This document shows, piece by piece, positions 11,643 through 25,600 of a DNA stretch of 64,000 bases. Below the pieces are notes generated by a model that was not told the DNA's origin, made no database searches, and saw only the letters and a list, made by a program, of their open reading frames with translations. The DNA is taken from the NCBI GenBank assembly GCA_032164245.1, contig JAVMKO010000003.1, positions 39,682,890-39,746,889 on the forward strand, written 5' to 3'. Numbering within the stretch: the first letter of the stretch is position 1; the number at the start of each line of letters is the position of its first letter. A program made the translations under genes and the position numbers. This DNA comes from Sternotherus odoratus (lineage: Eukaryota; Chordata; Testudines; Kinosternidae).

Positions 11643-14600
11643 GTAAGTCTTATTTAAGATGGTTAAAGTTCCTTTAAAATATTTTTGACTATTTGAAATA
11701 TTATAGTACTTATTCCTAAAATAATTCCCCCAGGTTTATAACTCTTCATAAAATTTCAGTTTAGGCTAAAACCTGTCATGTAGTGTTTTGCCATAGGTAT
11801 ACTATTCCAATTAGTTCCTTTAAATTGGTGTGGCTATTTTGAAGTTAGTACTATTGCTAAACTGGTGTTATCTTGGGGTTTTTTTTGTGTTCACATACAT
11901 GCAAAAATATGATTTTGCAAACCCTCCCCCATCTTAATGGTTATTGCTGGATAGTGATTATCTTGCATGACAGCTTCTGAAAATGAGGGAGAGCCAGCTT
12001 GCTTCCCTAATTTTTTTTTAAATTACTTAGTTTAATTATAGTTATTCATAGTCTTCATTTTTAGGATATGATTAAAATTATGAATGTGACAGTTAACATT
12101 TAGTTAAAAAACCCAACACTAATTTATATTAATTGTAATCTGTATTATTTAGAATTCAGCTGAAAATCATCAAAACCAGCACGTAAAATTAACTAAGTAG
12201 AAATAAAATTGCCTCAACTTTTAATGCATGTCCCATGAATCTGTCTGTGTTGCCAATTCTGAAAATATACATTATATATTCCACAAATTACACAGATGTG
12301 GTTTGACAAAGTGAGTGAGGTGATATTTTTTATTTTTCCTCACCCACCTTGTCTCTCATATTCTGGGACCACAATGGCTGCAACACTACAAATAGCAACT
12401 GATTTGGCGTGGTCAGTTTTAAAGACTAGAAACCTTAGTTCTTTAAATAGAAGATTACAAATTCAAGTTTTTTAACTAGTCTGAATTTTAAAATGCTTTT
12501 TCCAAGTATCTTTGATTTTTATTCTCCTTTTCTTTTGATAATGAAGCTATTGAGAAAGTTTTGTATGTTTTTATATGCCCATTTTCATTTTATCATTTAC
12601 AGTTCACTTGGTGGATTTAAAAAACAACAACAAACTTTATTCAACAAAATAATAATAATATTGAGTCCTTCTCTGGGATCTTAAATGGGAATTGAGGCCT
12701 TTTAACATCCCCACTCATACTAACTGAGTTGAAGTCAGTTGGAGTCTTTAACTTGAGATTAAGAGAATATTTTTTTTTCTTTTTGAGTAATATTTATTTC
12801 CTCTCTAACTAGATCTTGTTTGCTGTGCACATTTACCTGGTTTATTGTATACGAGTTACTTTGGTGACAGGTGTAATCTATCTGCACATATGATATACTT
12901 TAAAAATTTTAAACAGTTAACTGAGAAAATACAGCTGCTTTCAACAAGGAACTTACTGCATGTTCTCTGGACTGCTACCTTGGTAATATAACACAAGACC
13001 AAAGAATCCATTTTTTGAAGTAACGGTTAAACACTGCTTCATGATAAATTGTGACATCTTGTTCAATAGCTTTTTAAGGAGCATGTCTTTATCATCTCAG
13101 TTCGAGATTTTTGTTATACAACATTTTACAACATTTTTATTTTTAACATATACTTTGGAGAAGAATGGTAATCGTCACTTGTTACTATACTAATATGTTA
13201 AAGTATTTGTTTCAGGAGTCAGGTGATGTGAGGAATTTGTCAGAATGCAGAGATTCTGATATTAAAAAAGGGCAAGTTCCTATTCGGAAGATTGGACAAA
13301 CAATTATACTTCCTCGGCGATGCTCTGAAGAGAAAAGTGAAAAAATAAATAAAGATTCTCTTAGTGTTTCTTGCTCAAGTGAAAAGACCACAAAATCAGG
13401 TAATAAAACTCCAAACAGCAACTATAGTTCACGAGTGAATACACAAGACATGAAAGTTCTACGTATAGCAGCACTTCTTAAATTTTGGGGCATGGAGCAC
13501 TTGCTTGTGGACAGCAAAGAGCAGGCTTCTCACATGGTACTGAATGTTTTGGTTTTTTGCTTCTTTTAAAGTTCTTTACCAGTTGAAAATGCATGACAAA
13601 CTTTCCTAAAATTACTTTTCCATTTAAGCAGCTTCTATAATTGCTGCACGAGTATTATATGATTGTGAATAGGAGGAGAGGCGATCTGTGCTATCAAGAA
13701 TGGGAGAGAAAATGCTCACAATTTATAAAATTTGGACTACATTGAAAAATATTAAGAATTGTTGCTCTAGAAAAATACAAAATGCTATGTGTATGAGCTT
13801 ACATGTTATGGTTGTTGTAGGATATAATATTTACTTTGAATATCTTTATTATTCTGCATCAAAAATATTACCTGGCTCCCTTGCCCCAACTTCATTGGAC
13901 AAAGGAGGAGGAGGAGGAGTGTTCTTATCCAAACCACCCATAAAAAATTGTTTCTAAATTGCATCAAAAGTTGTAAGTTGCGTATTTTCCAACTCCAGTT
14001 AAGGTACAAACTAACGTATCAGAAATCTTACACAAAGAATAATCTTACAAGATTATTTTCTTGTGAAATTTACACAATTTGGGGCAGAAATCTTCTGAGA
14101 GCAACTCATGAAATTTGGTGCCTTATAACTACAGCAGGCTGGTTAATCCTTGAACACAAAAGTCTGACCCTCGCCTACATATAAAGTTGAGCTAATTGCA
14201 AGATTTGTTTCTTGGACCATCTCTAACACTGACATTCTAGTAATTATATTTTTGGTTGGAAGAATATAGTTGAAACCTTAAAAATAAATGCATATTTAAA
14301 CGAAAACTTATGTGCTGAATAGCACCAGTAAAACTGAAATCCCTGAGAGATCCTTATAATTTTTGGTTTGCTAAAAATGTCAGCTTGCAGGATTCTTGGA
14401 CATCCTCGATACCATGAATTATAGGGATAAAAATGAGACTTCTGGTAGGTGTGATATCACTGATACATTCTGGAATACTTCCAATGAATCAAGAAGTAGC
14501 AAGAGCATTTTAAAGAAAAGAAAGGGAAAAAAATATTTTAAAGTTATTAAATTATATTTCTATGCTGAATTCCTCTAACACAGGAATTATTGCTGAGGTC

Positions 14601-17600
14601 ATTTGGCACATAAATGGTTAAACAGAGATCTTTTTAGATTGCCAGTTAGGCCAGATTTTTAAAAGATATTTTGGTGTTGCTGTGCTTAGCATTGCAGTGC
14701 CTAAACCTCATTTTCAGGAAGGATTTAGGTATTTAGAAGCTCATAAATCCCATTAGCAGTGATTTAGGCACTTAAGAGCACTTTTGAAAAATGAGAGGCT
14801 CCTAAATCAGTTGGTTTTAGAATGCTGAGCACAGCAATGCGTAAATATATTTATAAAGCTGATCCTTAATCTTTGACTGGTCCTTAATTAAGGTTTTATT
14901 TTTATCCTGGATTATACAAGTTTGTAGCATTGTCTATTTGGGGGATGGATAGCTGAGTGGTTTGAGCACTGGCCTGCTAAACCCAGGGTTGTGAGTTCAG
15001 TCCTTTAGGGGGCCATTTAGGGATATGGGGAAGAAATAGGGATTGGTCCTGCTTTGAGCAGGGGGTTGGACTAGATCTTCTGAGGTCCCCTTCCCATTCT
15101 AGGATTCTATTCTTAAAATGGCTTGACACTTTTCATTATGGGACCTGATTTTCAATACTATATTTCTCCCAAACTTCATGCAAAAATTTTCCATGGTATC
15201 TGTCTCAATCTGAATTATTTTTGAGTTTCAGAAAAAATGTTGCCATTGTGTCATGGATGTGTCAGTTTTGGAAAAAATATATAAAAATAAGTCTGCGCTT
15301 TGCTCAGGGGTCAGGTAGCAAGTCGGGGAAGCTAAGGACACAACCTTATGGTTGGATCTGTGGTTGTCTCCATAATGACCTAAAAAGAACATACTATATG
15401 TCTTGTTTATGTGACTTATTAATTAGTGTATGTAAAATGTTTTGAAATCAGAGAAAGTGCTGCTAAAAAGAAAAGTATTGTAACTGTTACAGAAACACAT
15501 GCAAAAGTTCTTCAATTCTGAATTGTTGATTCCTTATCTGAAAAATGAAACTGAAAACAAATAGTTTTATTCTTTTTCTCCCTTCTTACAGGGAAGAGTG
15601 CTAATTTAATTTACTGCCACTGTTTGAAATTTCATATGCTTAGAACCATAAATAAACTTCAAGTTGTAAAATTAAAAGGATTACAACTGAAATTATTTTT
15701 TCCACTATGCTGGAGGCGGCAACTTAATTGGAAAATGACATAATTTGTGACAGTAGGTTTAAAGACGCTTAGTATAAGAAAGGTTTAACATCTGGAAGAA
15801 ATTTAGGGCTAATGTTGGCTTAGAAAGTTCAGTTTCAATGGTAAAGTTTAGTTTAGATTAAAATGAAATTTTATGCACAGATAAGTGCTTTTTTCACTAT
15901 GTTAATTTTCAGTTTACTTCACTGAAGAATCAAATGTGCATTTTTAGACAGATTCATAGAGTTGAACATGTGAATAAAGTCAAACTAATAAAAGCTGGCC
16001 TATTTTCTTTTTGGCTGGCTATATGTGGAAGATAAAATCCATAAACCAACGGACTACAGAAGCCTGGGATTCTTGAAGTCTTAGAAAATTTTCTTGGGTT
16101 CTGATCATTTTCATGGTTTTTAAAAATAATTAAATTTTAAGGACATTTTTCTTCAGCACACTTTATATATGAAAGGAATGAATGTGTTTATTCTATATAA
16201 AATTAATACAATTTATTTTTCTAGGTAATAAAGTTGATACTTTAAAATAAATATTGTTTCTTGTTATTGCACTCTGTTTTCCTCTGAACATAAGGCAAAG
16301 CCTTGTCTGGTGTGGATTTACTGCTGTTAATTAATATACTTAACATCAGTTCTTTTTGGATCATTTTTCAAAAACACTGATAGGCATTTCAACAGTAACA
16401 ATACAGGAATTGCTTTATTAGAACAGACCTGTAGTAATTGTTACAACAAATACCCAAAACACAACAGGGAACTAACTGTATTTTCTGCTCTTGTTTAGTA
16501 GCGTCATTAAATCATTGAAAGGGTGAGATTATTTAAAGCTCTTAACAAAGACATTCTTTCTCCAAACATTTGCTGGGTGTTGGTGTTAAACAGAAGCCAA
16601 CATCTGCCCCCAGAGTTTGAAGGAAGTCTGAATAACGATCTTTCCATTAATGTGTGGGTTATCCCATATGTTCTAGGATAGATTAGATCTGACTTTCCTG
16701 TATTAAAAACAAGCAGAAACCCCCTTATTCCTGAATATGTATTTATTTGTAAAGAAACTTCAGTTTTTATCCATACAATTTAAAATATGGACCACAAATC
16801 CATTGTCTACTCTCTTTAGGTCACTTTTATGTAGGTGTGGTTTTTTTTGTTTGGTTTTTAATTTGTTCAGGCCCTGGTTTAAAAAAAATAAACAAACAGA
16901 TTCAAGGTACTGTAAAATTATCTTTACAATTTTAATTTTTAGCATATTTTGATTTAGGTGTTCATGAGAAACAAGAATTCAAGAAAAAGAAAACTGAGAA
17001 AGGGGGAGCAACCGGTAATATACCTCCACCAGCTGTGCCAGCTTCCAAACCTTCTGCTGATCAGATAAGACAAAGTGTCAGACAGTCTCTTAAAGAAATT
17101 CTGATGAAAAGGTATAGGTACATTACAAAATGAATTGTCTGTTTTCATATAGAGTTATTTATTTTTTAAAAATTCTATACTTTTTTTTTTTCAGACTTAC
17201 AGACTCCAGTTTGAAGATTCCTGAGGAAAGAGCAGCAAAAGTTGCCACAAAGATTGAAAAAGAACTGTTTTCTTTTTTTCGTGACACAGATTCTAAATAT
17301 AAAAACAAATACAGAAGTTTGATGTTCAATCTAAAGGATCCCAAAAATAATGTATGTGTTTTTCATCTATAGTTCTTTCACAGAAAAAAAGCCTTTAGCT
17401 GCTTAACTGTTTCACATCCTGGTCTCCACCTTCTTTTCCTTTCTCGTATTCTGTAGAAGTAATCTCCTTCCATTTTTCTCCATATTCTTTCCTTCTTTCC
17501 CTATTTAGTTAAGACTTTTGAGTCCCCAATGTCCACATTTCCTCATGACTCCTTGCCCATGCTGCCATATTCCTTCCACTGTTCAAACCTTGTAGCCTGA

Positions 17601-20600
17601 TTCTCTCCTTTCACTGCTTTCCACATAATCCCATTTTACACGTCCACTTTCAGTTCTGTCCAGCAGCCTTCCATTTCACCTTTATTCCATTTTAAATTAT
17701 CAGTCCCCTAATCAGACTCCACACCACTGCTATAACAACATTTTCCTGTGAAGACATTCCACTAGGCTGCATCACCTTCCTTCCCTACCACCCACACACT
17801 ATCGGCCACCATTCTTCTCATCCTCAAGCTCGGGATTTATAACAAAATGGTGCTGGTTCATGGAATTCTATCCATTCTTCTATTCTTGACCATTTTCTGT
17901 TTCACCATTCTTGTATTTCCTTCATAACTACCTGTCCTTGTTTTTGGTACATGGATCACTATATAAGTCCAATGCTGGTAGCTTGAAAGATGCAAACTTG
18001 AGCTCACTGTGCAGTGGGTAATACACAAAATTCTACAGATCCTCGTTCTGGAATACAAAGAACAATTTTTTCTTATCTGTTTTCAACGGCTATCCAAGTG
18101 GATTGCACCCATTTAATTCAAGTGATTTAAATTGGAATAAAAACTGTACAGACTAGCCTCTATAGTTCTTCCTCCAGCCCTTTTTCTGCTGAGTACTGTA
18201 TGGAATTTGATATATTCTTTTTAAAGATCTTAAAAATATCTTTCATGCAATCAGTGCTGCAATAGGTCTAAGCAAATTTTCCCTATGAACATTATTTTGT
18301 GTGTTTCCGTAATTGTAAATATGAAATGTTTAATGAATAAAGAGTTGAATTTCTGGTATTGTTGTTGGGGAAAACAATTAATGGCCTAAAGAATTGTTTT
18401 CCTCCGCAAAACCCATTAATGCTTTCCACAATAATACCTCTTTAGGTCTGAAATTGCTATAAAGTAATTTGTATTCCCAGGAATTATGGGTTATAGATAA
18501 GAATGTATAGTGCTGGCATTAAGTACATAATATATTCCCATAAATTATTCTGCTAATCTGTTTTAATTTGCTGCTTTTTGATTTGTTGTTAGAATTTTTT
18601 TTTTTTTTTACAGCACTAGTTAATGTTTATCCTTCTTCCAGATACTATTTAAGAGAGTACTGAAAGGAGAGGTTACCCCTGATCATCTCATAAGAATGAG
18701 CCCAGAAGAGCTGGCTTCTAAAGAACTAGCTGCTTGGAGACAAAGAGAAAACAGACACGTAAGATTTGTCAACTACGGTTGTAGAGTGAGAAGTGTAATG
18801 ATCTTTCAATTTTATTTGGTTTTCAAGTTACCTGTACACTTTGAGAAATTCAAAATACTTGTTGAAAAAAATCCGATTGGATAGGACTTAACTTGGCTAA
18901 GGAGAGGAAGGAAGGCCAGAGACTGTATTCCCATCTGCTAAGCCCAGAAAGGTGAATGTAGTAGCTATTACATTCAAAGGTGTATTTGAAAAGAAGAGTG
19001 AAGAGCTGGATTATGGGATCATTTGAGTCATTTTGTGGTGAAAAGGGTTTAAAGTAGGTGAACTGACTGTTTGATGTTACTGATTGGTGGTCCAAGGAGC
19101 CCACAGTCCCACCTAGTGAGAAATACAAACAGTTGCTGCTTTGAAAGGGAAGATGAGTTGGTGAGCAAAGTTCACTGAACTGTAGTGTCAGTGAAGTAAG
19201 GGGGTAGCTTCTGCATACAAACCAGGAGTCATATATTTTCCATTTCCTGGTACAGATGCTTCTCCTCCTCCTCCTCTCTGCTCTGTTTTAAGATTGTCTT
19301 CCTCCTCACCCTCATATAGTAGCAAGATTCTGGGGTTATCCTAACACTTATACAGATTTCCTCAAGAGGAGAGACACTTTTCATATCTGACAACCCTAGC
19401 CTAGCAGCTTGGGCATCTGTTCTTGATATCTGACACATCATCAGAGCAGTGCCCTGCACCAACAAAGAAGTAAGTAGAGGCTAACAATCTGACTTGTCAG
19501 TCTTAAGAGAATGATCTAAAGTGAAATAATTTCTTCAGATTATAAGGAGTTTAATAGTTTAGTTTGAAAAGCATTGGTGATCTCAAAATAGACATCCACA
19601 TTTAAGCCTCCTGCAGCTATGTTACTCTGGCTATTGGTTAATAAGGCCTTAGAGATTAATAAGGCTGGTAGAGGCTTACAAAATCATGACTGGTGTGGGG
19701 AAAGTAAATAAGGAAGTTATTTACTCCTCATAACACAAGAAATAGGGGTCACAGTGAAATTAATAGGCAGCAGTATTTCTTCATACTATGCACTGTCAGC
19801 CTCTGGAACTCTTTGCCAGAGGATATTGTGAAGGCCAAGACTATAACAGCGTTCAGAAAAGAACTATCTAAGTTCATGGAAGATAGGTCCATCAATGGCT
19901 ATAAGCCAGGATGGTGCCTCTGTTTGCCAGAATCTGGGAATGGTTCTGGCATTACCTGTTCTGTTCATTCTCTCTGAAGCATCTGACATTGGCCACTGTT
20001 GGAAGACAGGATACCTGGCTAGATGGACCCAGTATGACTGTTCAAGTTCTTATCACCTACAGAACTATGTATTTTTTTTCTTTTTAATTTAATTAAACCC
20101 TTTACGTCCTACTGCTAAAACTACAATTTAGTCATAAAGGTTGTGGAACTCCCAGGTGGCAAGGGAACTCCCGGGCGGCGGTGGTGGCACCCCCAAGCTC
20201 ACGGTCAGCAGTCGCACCCCCGAGCTCCTCCACAGCAGGCCCCCAGAGCTGCAGGTGATGGGGGTACCTTGCAACTCCTGTCCCCCCATGGGCAGCAGGG
20301 GATCCCTGGAGCTGCAGGCAGCAGGTTTACCTTGCAGCCCCCAGCTGCTGCAGAGGGCTCCTAGCCTCTGCATACCTGCCCCCTTTCAGAGGGTGTATCC
20401 CTTTTTGTCCAGAATATTTTTAGTAAACGTCACGGACAGGTCACGTGAATTTTTCTTTTTTGCTCGTGACGTGTTCCTGACTTTTACTAAAAACATCCAT
20501 GACAAAATCTTAGCCTTGACTACAGCTCATGACAAATCTGAAGCAGTTGGAGTAACTTAGACTGCTGAGTTCAGTGCCGCTACATTATTTTACACCAGAT

Positions 20601-22601
20601 GAAGATGTAGCTCCCCATAGTGTTTGTTGTAAGGTTGTAAGATAGTTTTGCGTGTGTGTTTGTGAATCCAGATAAACTTGGTGCTCATGAGTTGAATCAC
20701 TAGATGGATAATTTGTACGGTTGCTTGCATTCTAGGCACTTGTGATATTGAATGCATTTTCTTGTAATTGTGGTATCTCCTCCTGATTCTCTGGCTGGTT
20801 GGTCATGAAACTCTGTTGCCCATCGTTACACTGTTTTCAGGACAGGGTCCACAGCTCGCAGTGGATTTATCATGAATAGTCTGTGGAAAATGCTGAGAAT
20901 TTAATCTTAATACAGAGAGCAAATGTTGTGTTATGTTGAAGAGGCAGTTTTGTGAGCACAGGATTTTTGATACATGCCACCTGAGTGTACGTGTAGTAAG
21001 GGTAACAGGAACATAAGTTAAACTGTAAATTGACTTGTATTCTGTACCCTTAGGTTATTAGCTATCTCAGATACAGTAGACTCTCGATTATCCAGGATTG
21101 GATTAACCAGGATGTCAAAAAAAAAAAACACTCAACTCGCAGGGCTGGCTCTGGCTTTGCTGCCGCCCCAAGCATGCACACAAAAAACCCCTACCAGGGC
21201 AGCCAGTGAACCAACCCCCCCTCCCCCCAGCACAGGATGGCTGGTGAATCAACCCCCACTCCTCATATTTCCTATGGATGGTGATTATCCAGGATTTTAT
21301 TAACCAGAATTATTTTTCCCTATCATCCTGGATAATCGAGAGTCTACTGTATAATCAAACCTGATCACCTAACTCAATTTTAAAAATCTTTTTCACAGTA
21401 AACTGAAATCATACTCCGATTCCTGTGTTTGCTTGTGACTGTAAAACCCATCCTCTACTGCAGAATCTAAGATTTCATTTTTTTTTTTCCTCTGGTCTAT
21501 ATGGTTGTGAAGAAAGTGTTCCAGCTCAGAATTGGTGCAAGCCAATTAAGTTCTGTTTGGCTGAGTTTGCAGTCACAATGAAACCTTGGAGAAGTATGAG
21601 CAGCCCTTGTTCTGCACAATGGGATGCTTACTCTGAAACTGGATGATGATTTAAATTTCTAGATTAAATATTTCAATTTTTGTTGTTTGTATTGCAGTAG
21701 TACCTTGGAGTCCCAGTCTTGGGCCAAGACCGAATTGTGCAAGGCACTATACAAACAAAAAAAGTTCCCCGCCTCAAAGAATTAATGTACTTATCTTAAA
21801 CTTCTTCCTGTGCCTCTCCAATAATAGTGGTTACTGTATTGATTTAATTTTCTGAGTCTGCCACAGCACTTTTAATCTGCTATGCCAGAGGCCTTGCTGG
21901 AGAATTTAGACCTAGCTTGTTCTGCCATACACCAGAGAAACAAGGTGCTTTTCTTATAGTAGCAAATTACCTGTGCAAACAAACTGACAGGTGTTTTTTT
22001 TAATTAGGAGTGATGCTACCTCTATAAAAATTGGTGGGGAAATAAGTGGACATACTGAGAAAATGGAAATTTGTATTACTCATTTGAATTATGGTATTAC
22101 TTACTTGAATTCTAGAGGCCCTAGACCCATTGTGCTAGGTACTGTACAGCTATAACTGGAAACATCTTAGTTGTAAAGCCCTTGTGTAAAACTTTTCAGT
22201 CTTGCCATTATAATTGCATTAAAAGTGTCTCATGCACTGGGCAACAGAATTATCTTAGAGCAAATATAATGATTCATTCTCTTTAAAAATAGAGCTTATT
22301 GAGTTCTTTGAGTCAGTAGGAGGGGCAAAGGAAGTTATCCTATTATTGAAATATGGTCCTGGTGAAGCAACAGTAGTTGTCTACCATATGGAATGTGTTC
22401 CAGAACATGATGATGATTCTCTGGTTTTTAACTCTGTGATGGAACCTGTTGCAAAATCATCAAGTGATCCTTAACAGAATTGTTTGGCAGATAGATATTT
22501 GTCTAGTAGATAACATCTGAAGTCCATTAACCAGATTGGTGCTGTGTTATTAAAAATGAAACAATAGAAAGATGCTACATCACTTAGATTGTCCTCTAGA
22601 T

Positions 22602-22670
<69 letters not shown>

Positions 22671-25600
22671 ATAGCTATACATCTATATATGTATACATAT
22701 ATAGATGTATAGCTAAACACACATATATATCGAGGGAAAGGGCTAGCAACATTTTCTTTACTTATTGAAAACTTAAAGTAGCATGTCCTGAACTGTGTGG
22801 AGAGGGACTTGCTTGTAATTTATTTTATGATAAGCTGTCATTGGTATGGCAGGTGAAGATTTGACACACTATAGTGGACATGTATTTCATAAAACTACTT
22901 GCCTTCCACAAAAGGGCCTTCCTTAAAATTACCTATGAACTGGAATTTTTTGTCCTATTTCAGTATTTCAGATTCCAAGCACTGACTTCCATATTACTTC
23001 TAATATAGTGTAAATATATGTAATATTACTGTTTTATAGACAATTGAAATGATTGAGAAAGAGCAGAGGGAAGTCGAAAGGCGACCAATAACAAAAATTA
23101 CTCACAAAGGAGAAATAGAAATTGAGAGTGATGCTCCAATAAAAGAACAAGAAGTAGCTATGGAAATTCAGGTAAATAAGTGGGACTTTATTTTAATTCT
23201 AAGAGAAGGTTGATTTTTTTTTTTTTAAAAAAGCACTATCTATTGTGCATAAATAATACAGATGGTTTATATATAATTTCATTTTAAAAGTATAATAAAA
23301 TAAATAACTAAATGTAGTGTTGTTCTTTATACATAGAGGGTTTTAATAGTGGTTTTTAAATTCCTAAATTTTAAGGGATTTTTGTTGTGTTTTTTATCTT
23401 CTGATCTCTGGCAACAGTCAGGTTTTAAATTGTACTTTAATGTATTACTGTGGAGAAATCATGAAATTTGATGTCCTCAGTTTTCTTAAATCTTTTGGTG
23501 TGCACATATGTGGTGTTTTTTGAAATAATAATAATAAACTGTAGCCAAAGCAAAAGTCTCTCACTTGAGAAGAAGAAAGTGTTGAAAGTTTCCAAGTGGA
23601 TGACTCTGAGGTAATTAAAATAACATTACAATTAAGAATTTCTGATAGTACATAAATGTTGTTACTGTCTTCTATTAACTGAAATTGATTGCTTGACCTT
23701 TCACAGGAACCTACTATGATAAAGCTGGTAGAGAAGACAGAAGAGATTGAAAAAGATAAAGAAGTAGATGAATCTTCATTTCCAGACACCACAAGTCAAC
23801 ACAAAAATCATCTCTTTGATCTTAACTGTAAAATCTGCATAGGTAATTGTTTTAATATGCTTTTATTATTAAGAACACTTATCACACAGGCTTTCCAAAC
23901 ATTGATCTTAAAAGTAAAAAATAAATAAACCTCATTATCCCCCCCAATTTACATACAAGGAAGAAGCAACATCTTACTTTTTTAGTAAACTTTAAAGAGA
24001 CAGAGTTGTTAGTGCTGCTTTGTGTCTGCTGCTCCTATGCTGTTTGTGGAGCACAGGTGTTAGCTGCACTAGCATAGTCTGCTGATTCAACAGACCTCGA
24101 TATTACAGTAAAACCTCAATTTAATGGACTTCGGATGCAACAGACAAAATTTCTGATCCATATCAGACTGCGACCCCTCCCTGCTGCGGCCCCGGTCCCC
24201 TTCCCTGGCGGCCGTCTGCTGGCTCCCGGGTCCCGCCAGCGGGCGGGCTGGCTGCCGGGTCCCGCCAGTGGGCGGGCTGGCTGCCGGCTGCCGCCCGGGT
24301 CCCAGCAGCCAGGAAACGGGCGGGCTGGCTGCCGGCTCCCGGCTGCCGCCTGGGTCCCGGCAGCGGGTGGGCTGCGGAGCTGCCGTCCCGACCCTGTGGC
24401 GGGCGGGCTGCTGCTCCGACAGCTCGGTTTTTTGGGTTTTTTTATTAAATAACGGACTTTTTGATTTAACGGACACCCCCTCGCCCGAATTAGTCCGTTA
24501 AATGGAGGTTTTACTGTACTCATAAAGAAAGACCAGAGGCTTAGCTTGGCAGTGAAGGTTTGGCGAGGTTTATTGTCAGCAGAGCACAATATTAGCTGTC
24601 CCAACGGGGATATTTAACACCCGTGTGTCCATACCAAGGTAATGTCACAGTCGACATAGTCCAAAACAGACTCCCAATGAGAAACTGACGAACTGGAATT
24701 AATTTTCAAATTGGACACTATTAACCAGGGGCTTAACAGAACTTCAGATTGGTTCTCTCATTACAGTAATTGATTGCATTTTCTGAGTTAATTTCACTGA
24801 CAACAGATCTCCATTTCAAAAGGTGTTTTTTTCTCCTAGTGATAATGGACCATCTACATTTAACAGCCCTCTTAGAATTGGTATGCTAATGCACAATTTT
24901 TTTTCTTTTTCTTTCTTTCTGTGTGTATAAATGCATTTTACTTCTGTTCCATTCTATGCATCCGATGAAGTGAGCTATAGCCCACGAAAGCTTATGCTGA
25001 AATAAACTAGTTAGTCTCTAAAGTGCTACAAGTATTCCTGGCTCTCTTTATAGTCTTGTCTGTTACACTGGTGCAAAGCTGGTCCTCATCCTAGGACTTC
25101 TCCTTTTATACATTGATACAAACAAGTTCTGTATTACATTCTGTATGTTACCAGTGACCATCCTTGTATTTGTACCCTATACTTTAAACAAAAAATCCTA
25201 ATCTATTATCCTGTTATTCTCTCCTTATTTTATGAGCAGTCTGTGTGTTCCTGTACCATCCTTGCAGTCCAGGAATCTGCTTACTTGGTTAGTTGGTATT
25301 CTGTCCTATCCTGCTAGTTCACCTCCTGACTTTCGTTAGTCATGGTCCAGCAAGGCCTATAGATAGTATGAAAGTTGATAGGGTGGCATGATCAATGAAG
25401 GAGCTCCGAGAGGAACTGTTTAAGATTAGCAGCCGTGTTAGTCTGTGTCCATAAATAAGATGAGGAAGACTTGTGGCACCTTAGAGACTAAGCAGTTTAT
25501 TTCAGCATAAGCTTTTTGTGGGCTATAGCCCACTTCATCGGATGCATAGAATGGAACAGAAGTAAGATGTATTTATATACACAGAAAGCAAAAAAAATTA

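Larger units (their letters stand above)
13400..16957 (+). other. PHF3 intron
   Basis: It contains a diverged palindromic repeat (about 14645-14870) and a tRNA-type SINE (14941-15112). The remainder is AT-rich with no supported gene. Confidence 0.85.
18759..23039 (+). other. PHF3 intron
   Basis: It holds a CR1 3' end (19645-20053), a GC-rich repeat (about 20135-20530), a Tigger-like MITE (21074-21349), two traces of an old amniote repeat (21690-21790, 22090-22155) and a (TA)n tract with a palindrome (22605-22728). No gene was supported in the rest. Confidence 0.85.

Noticed and set aside
13165..13569. A 134-codon open frame starting at an ATG upstream of the exon
   Set aside because: Only 13216-13399 is exon; the frame runs into the flanking introns by chance.
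14941..15010. tRNA gene
   Set aside because: The tRNA-like head is joined directly to a CR1-type tail and recurs at 2600-2774. It is a SINE, and no intact cloverleaf can be drawn.
23543..23611. Possible extra PHF3 exon between AG at 23541-23542 and GTAATT at 23612
   Set aside because: The flanking exons (ending 23171 and starting 23707) already join in phase and in the order expected for PHF3, and the translation of this stretch has no likeness to the family. It also lacks a good pyrimidine tract.
24087..24604. Open frames of 105-162 codons on both strands
   Set aside because: They arise from the GC-rich minisatellite of the Tigger-like MITE and have no recognisable protein similarity.
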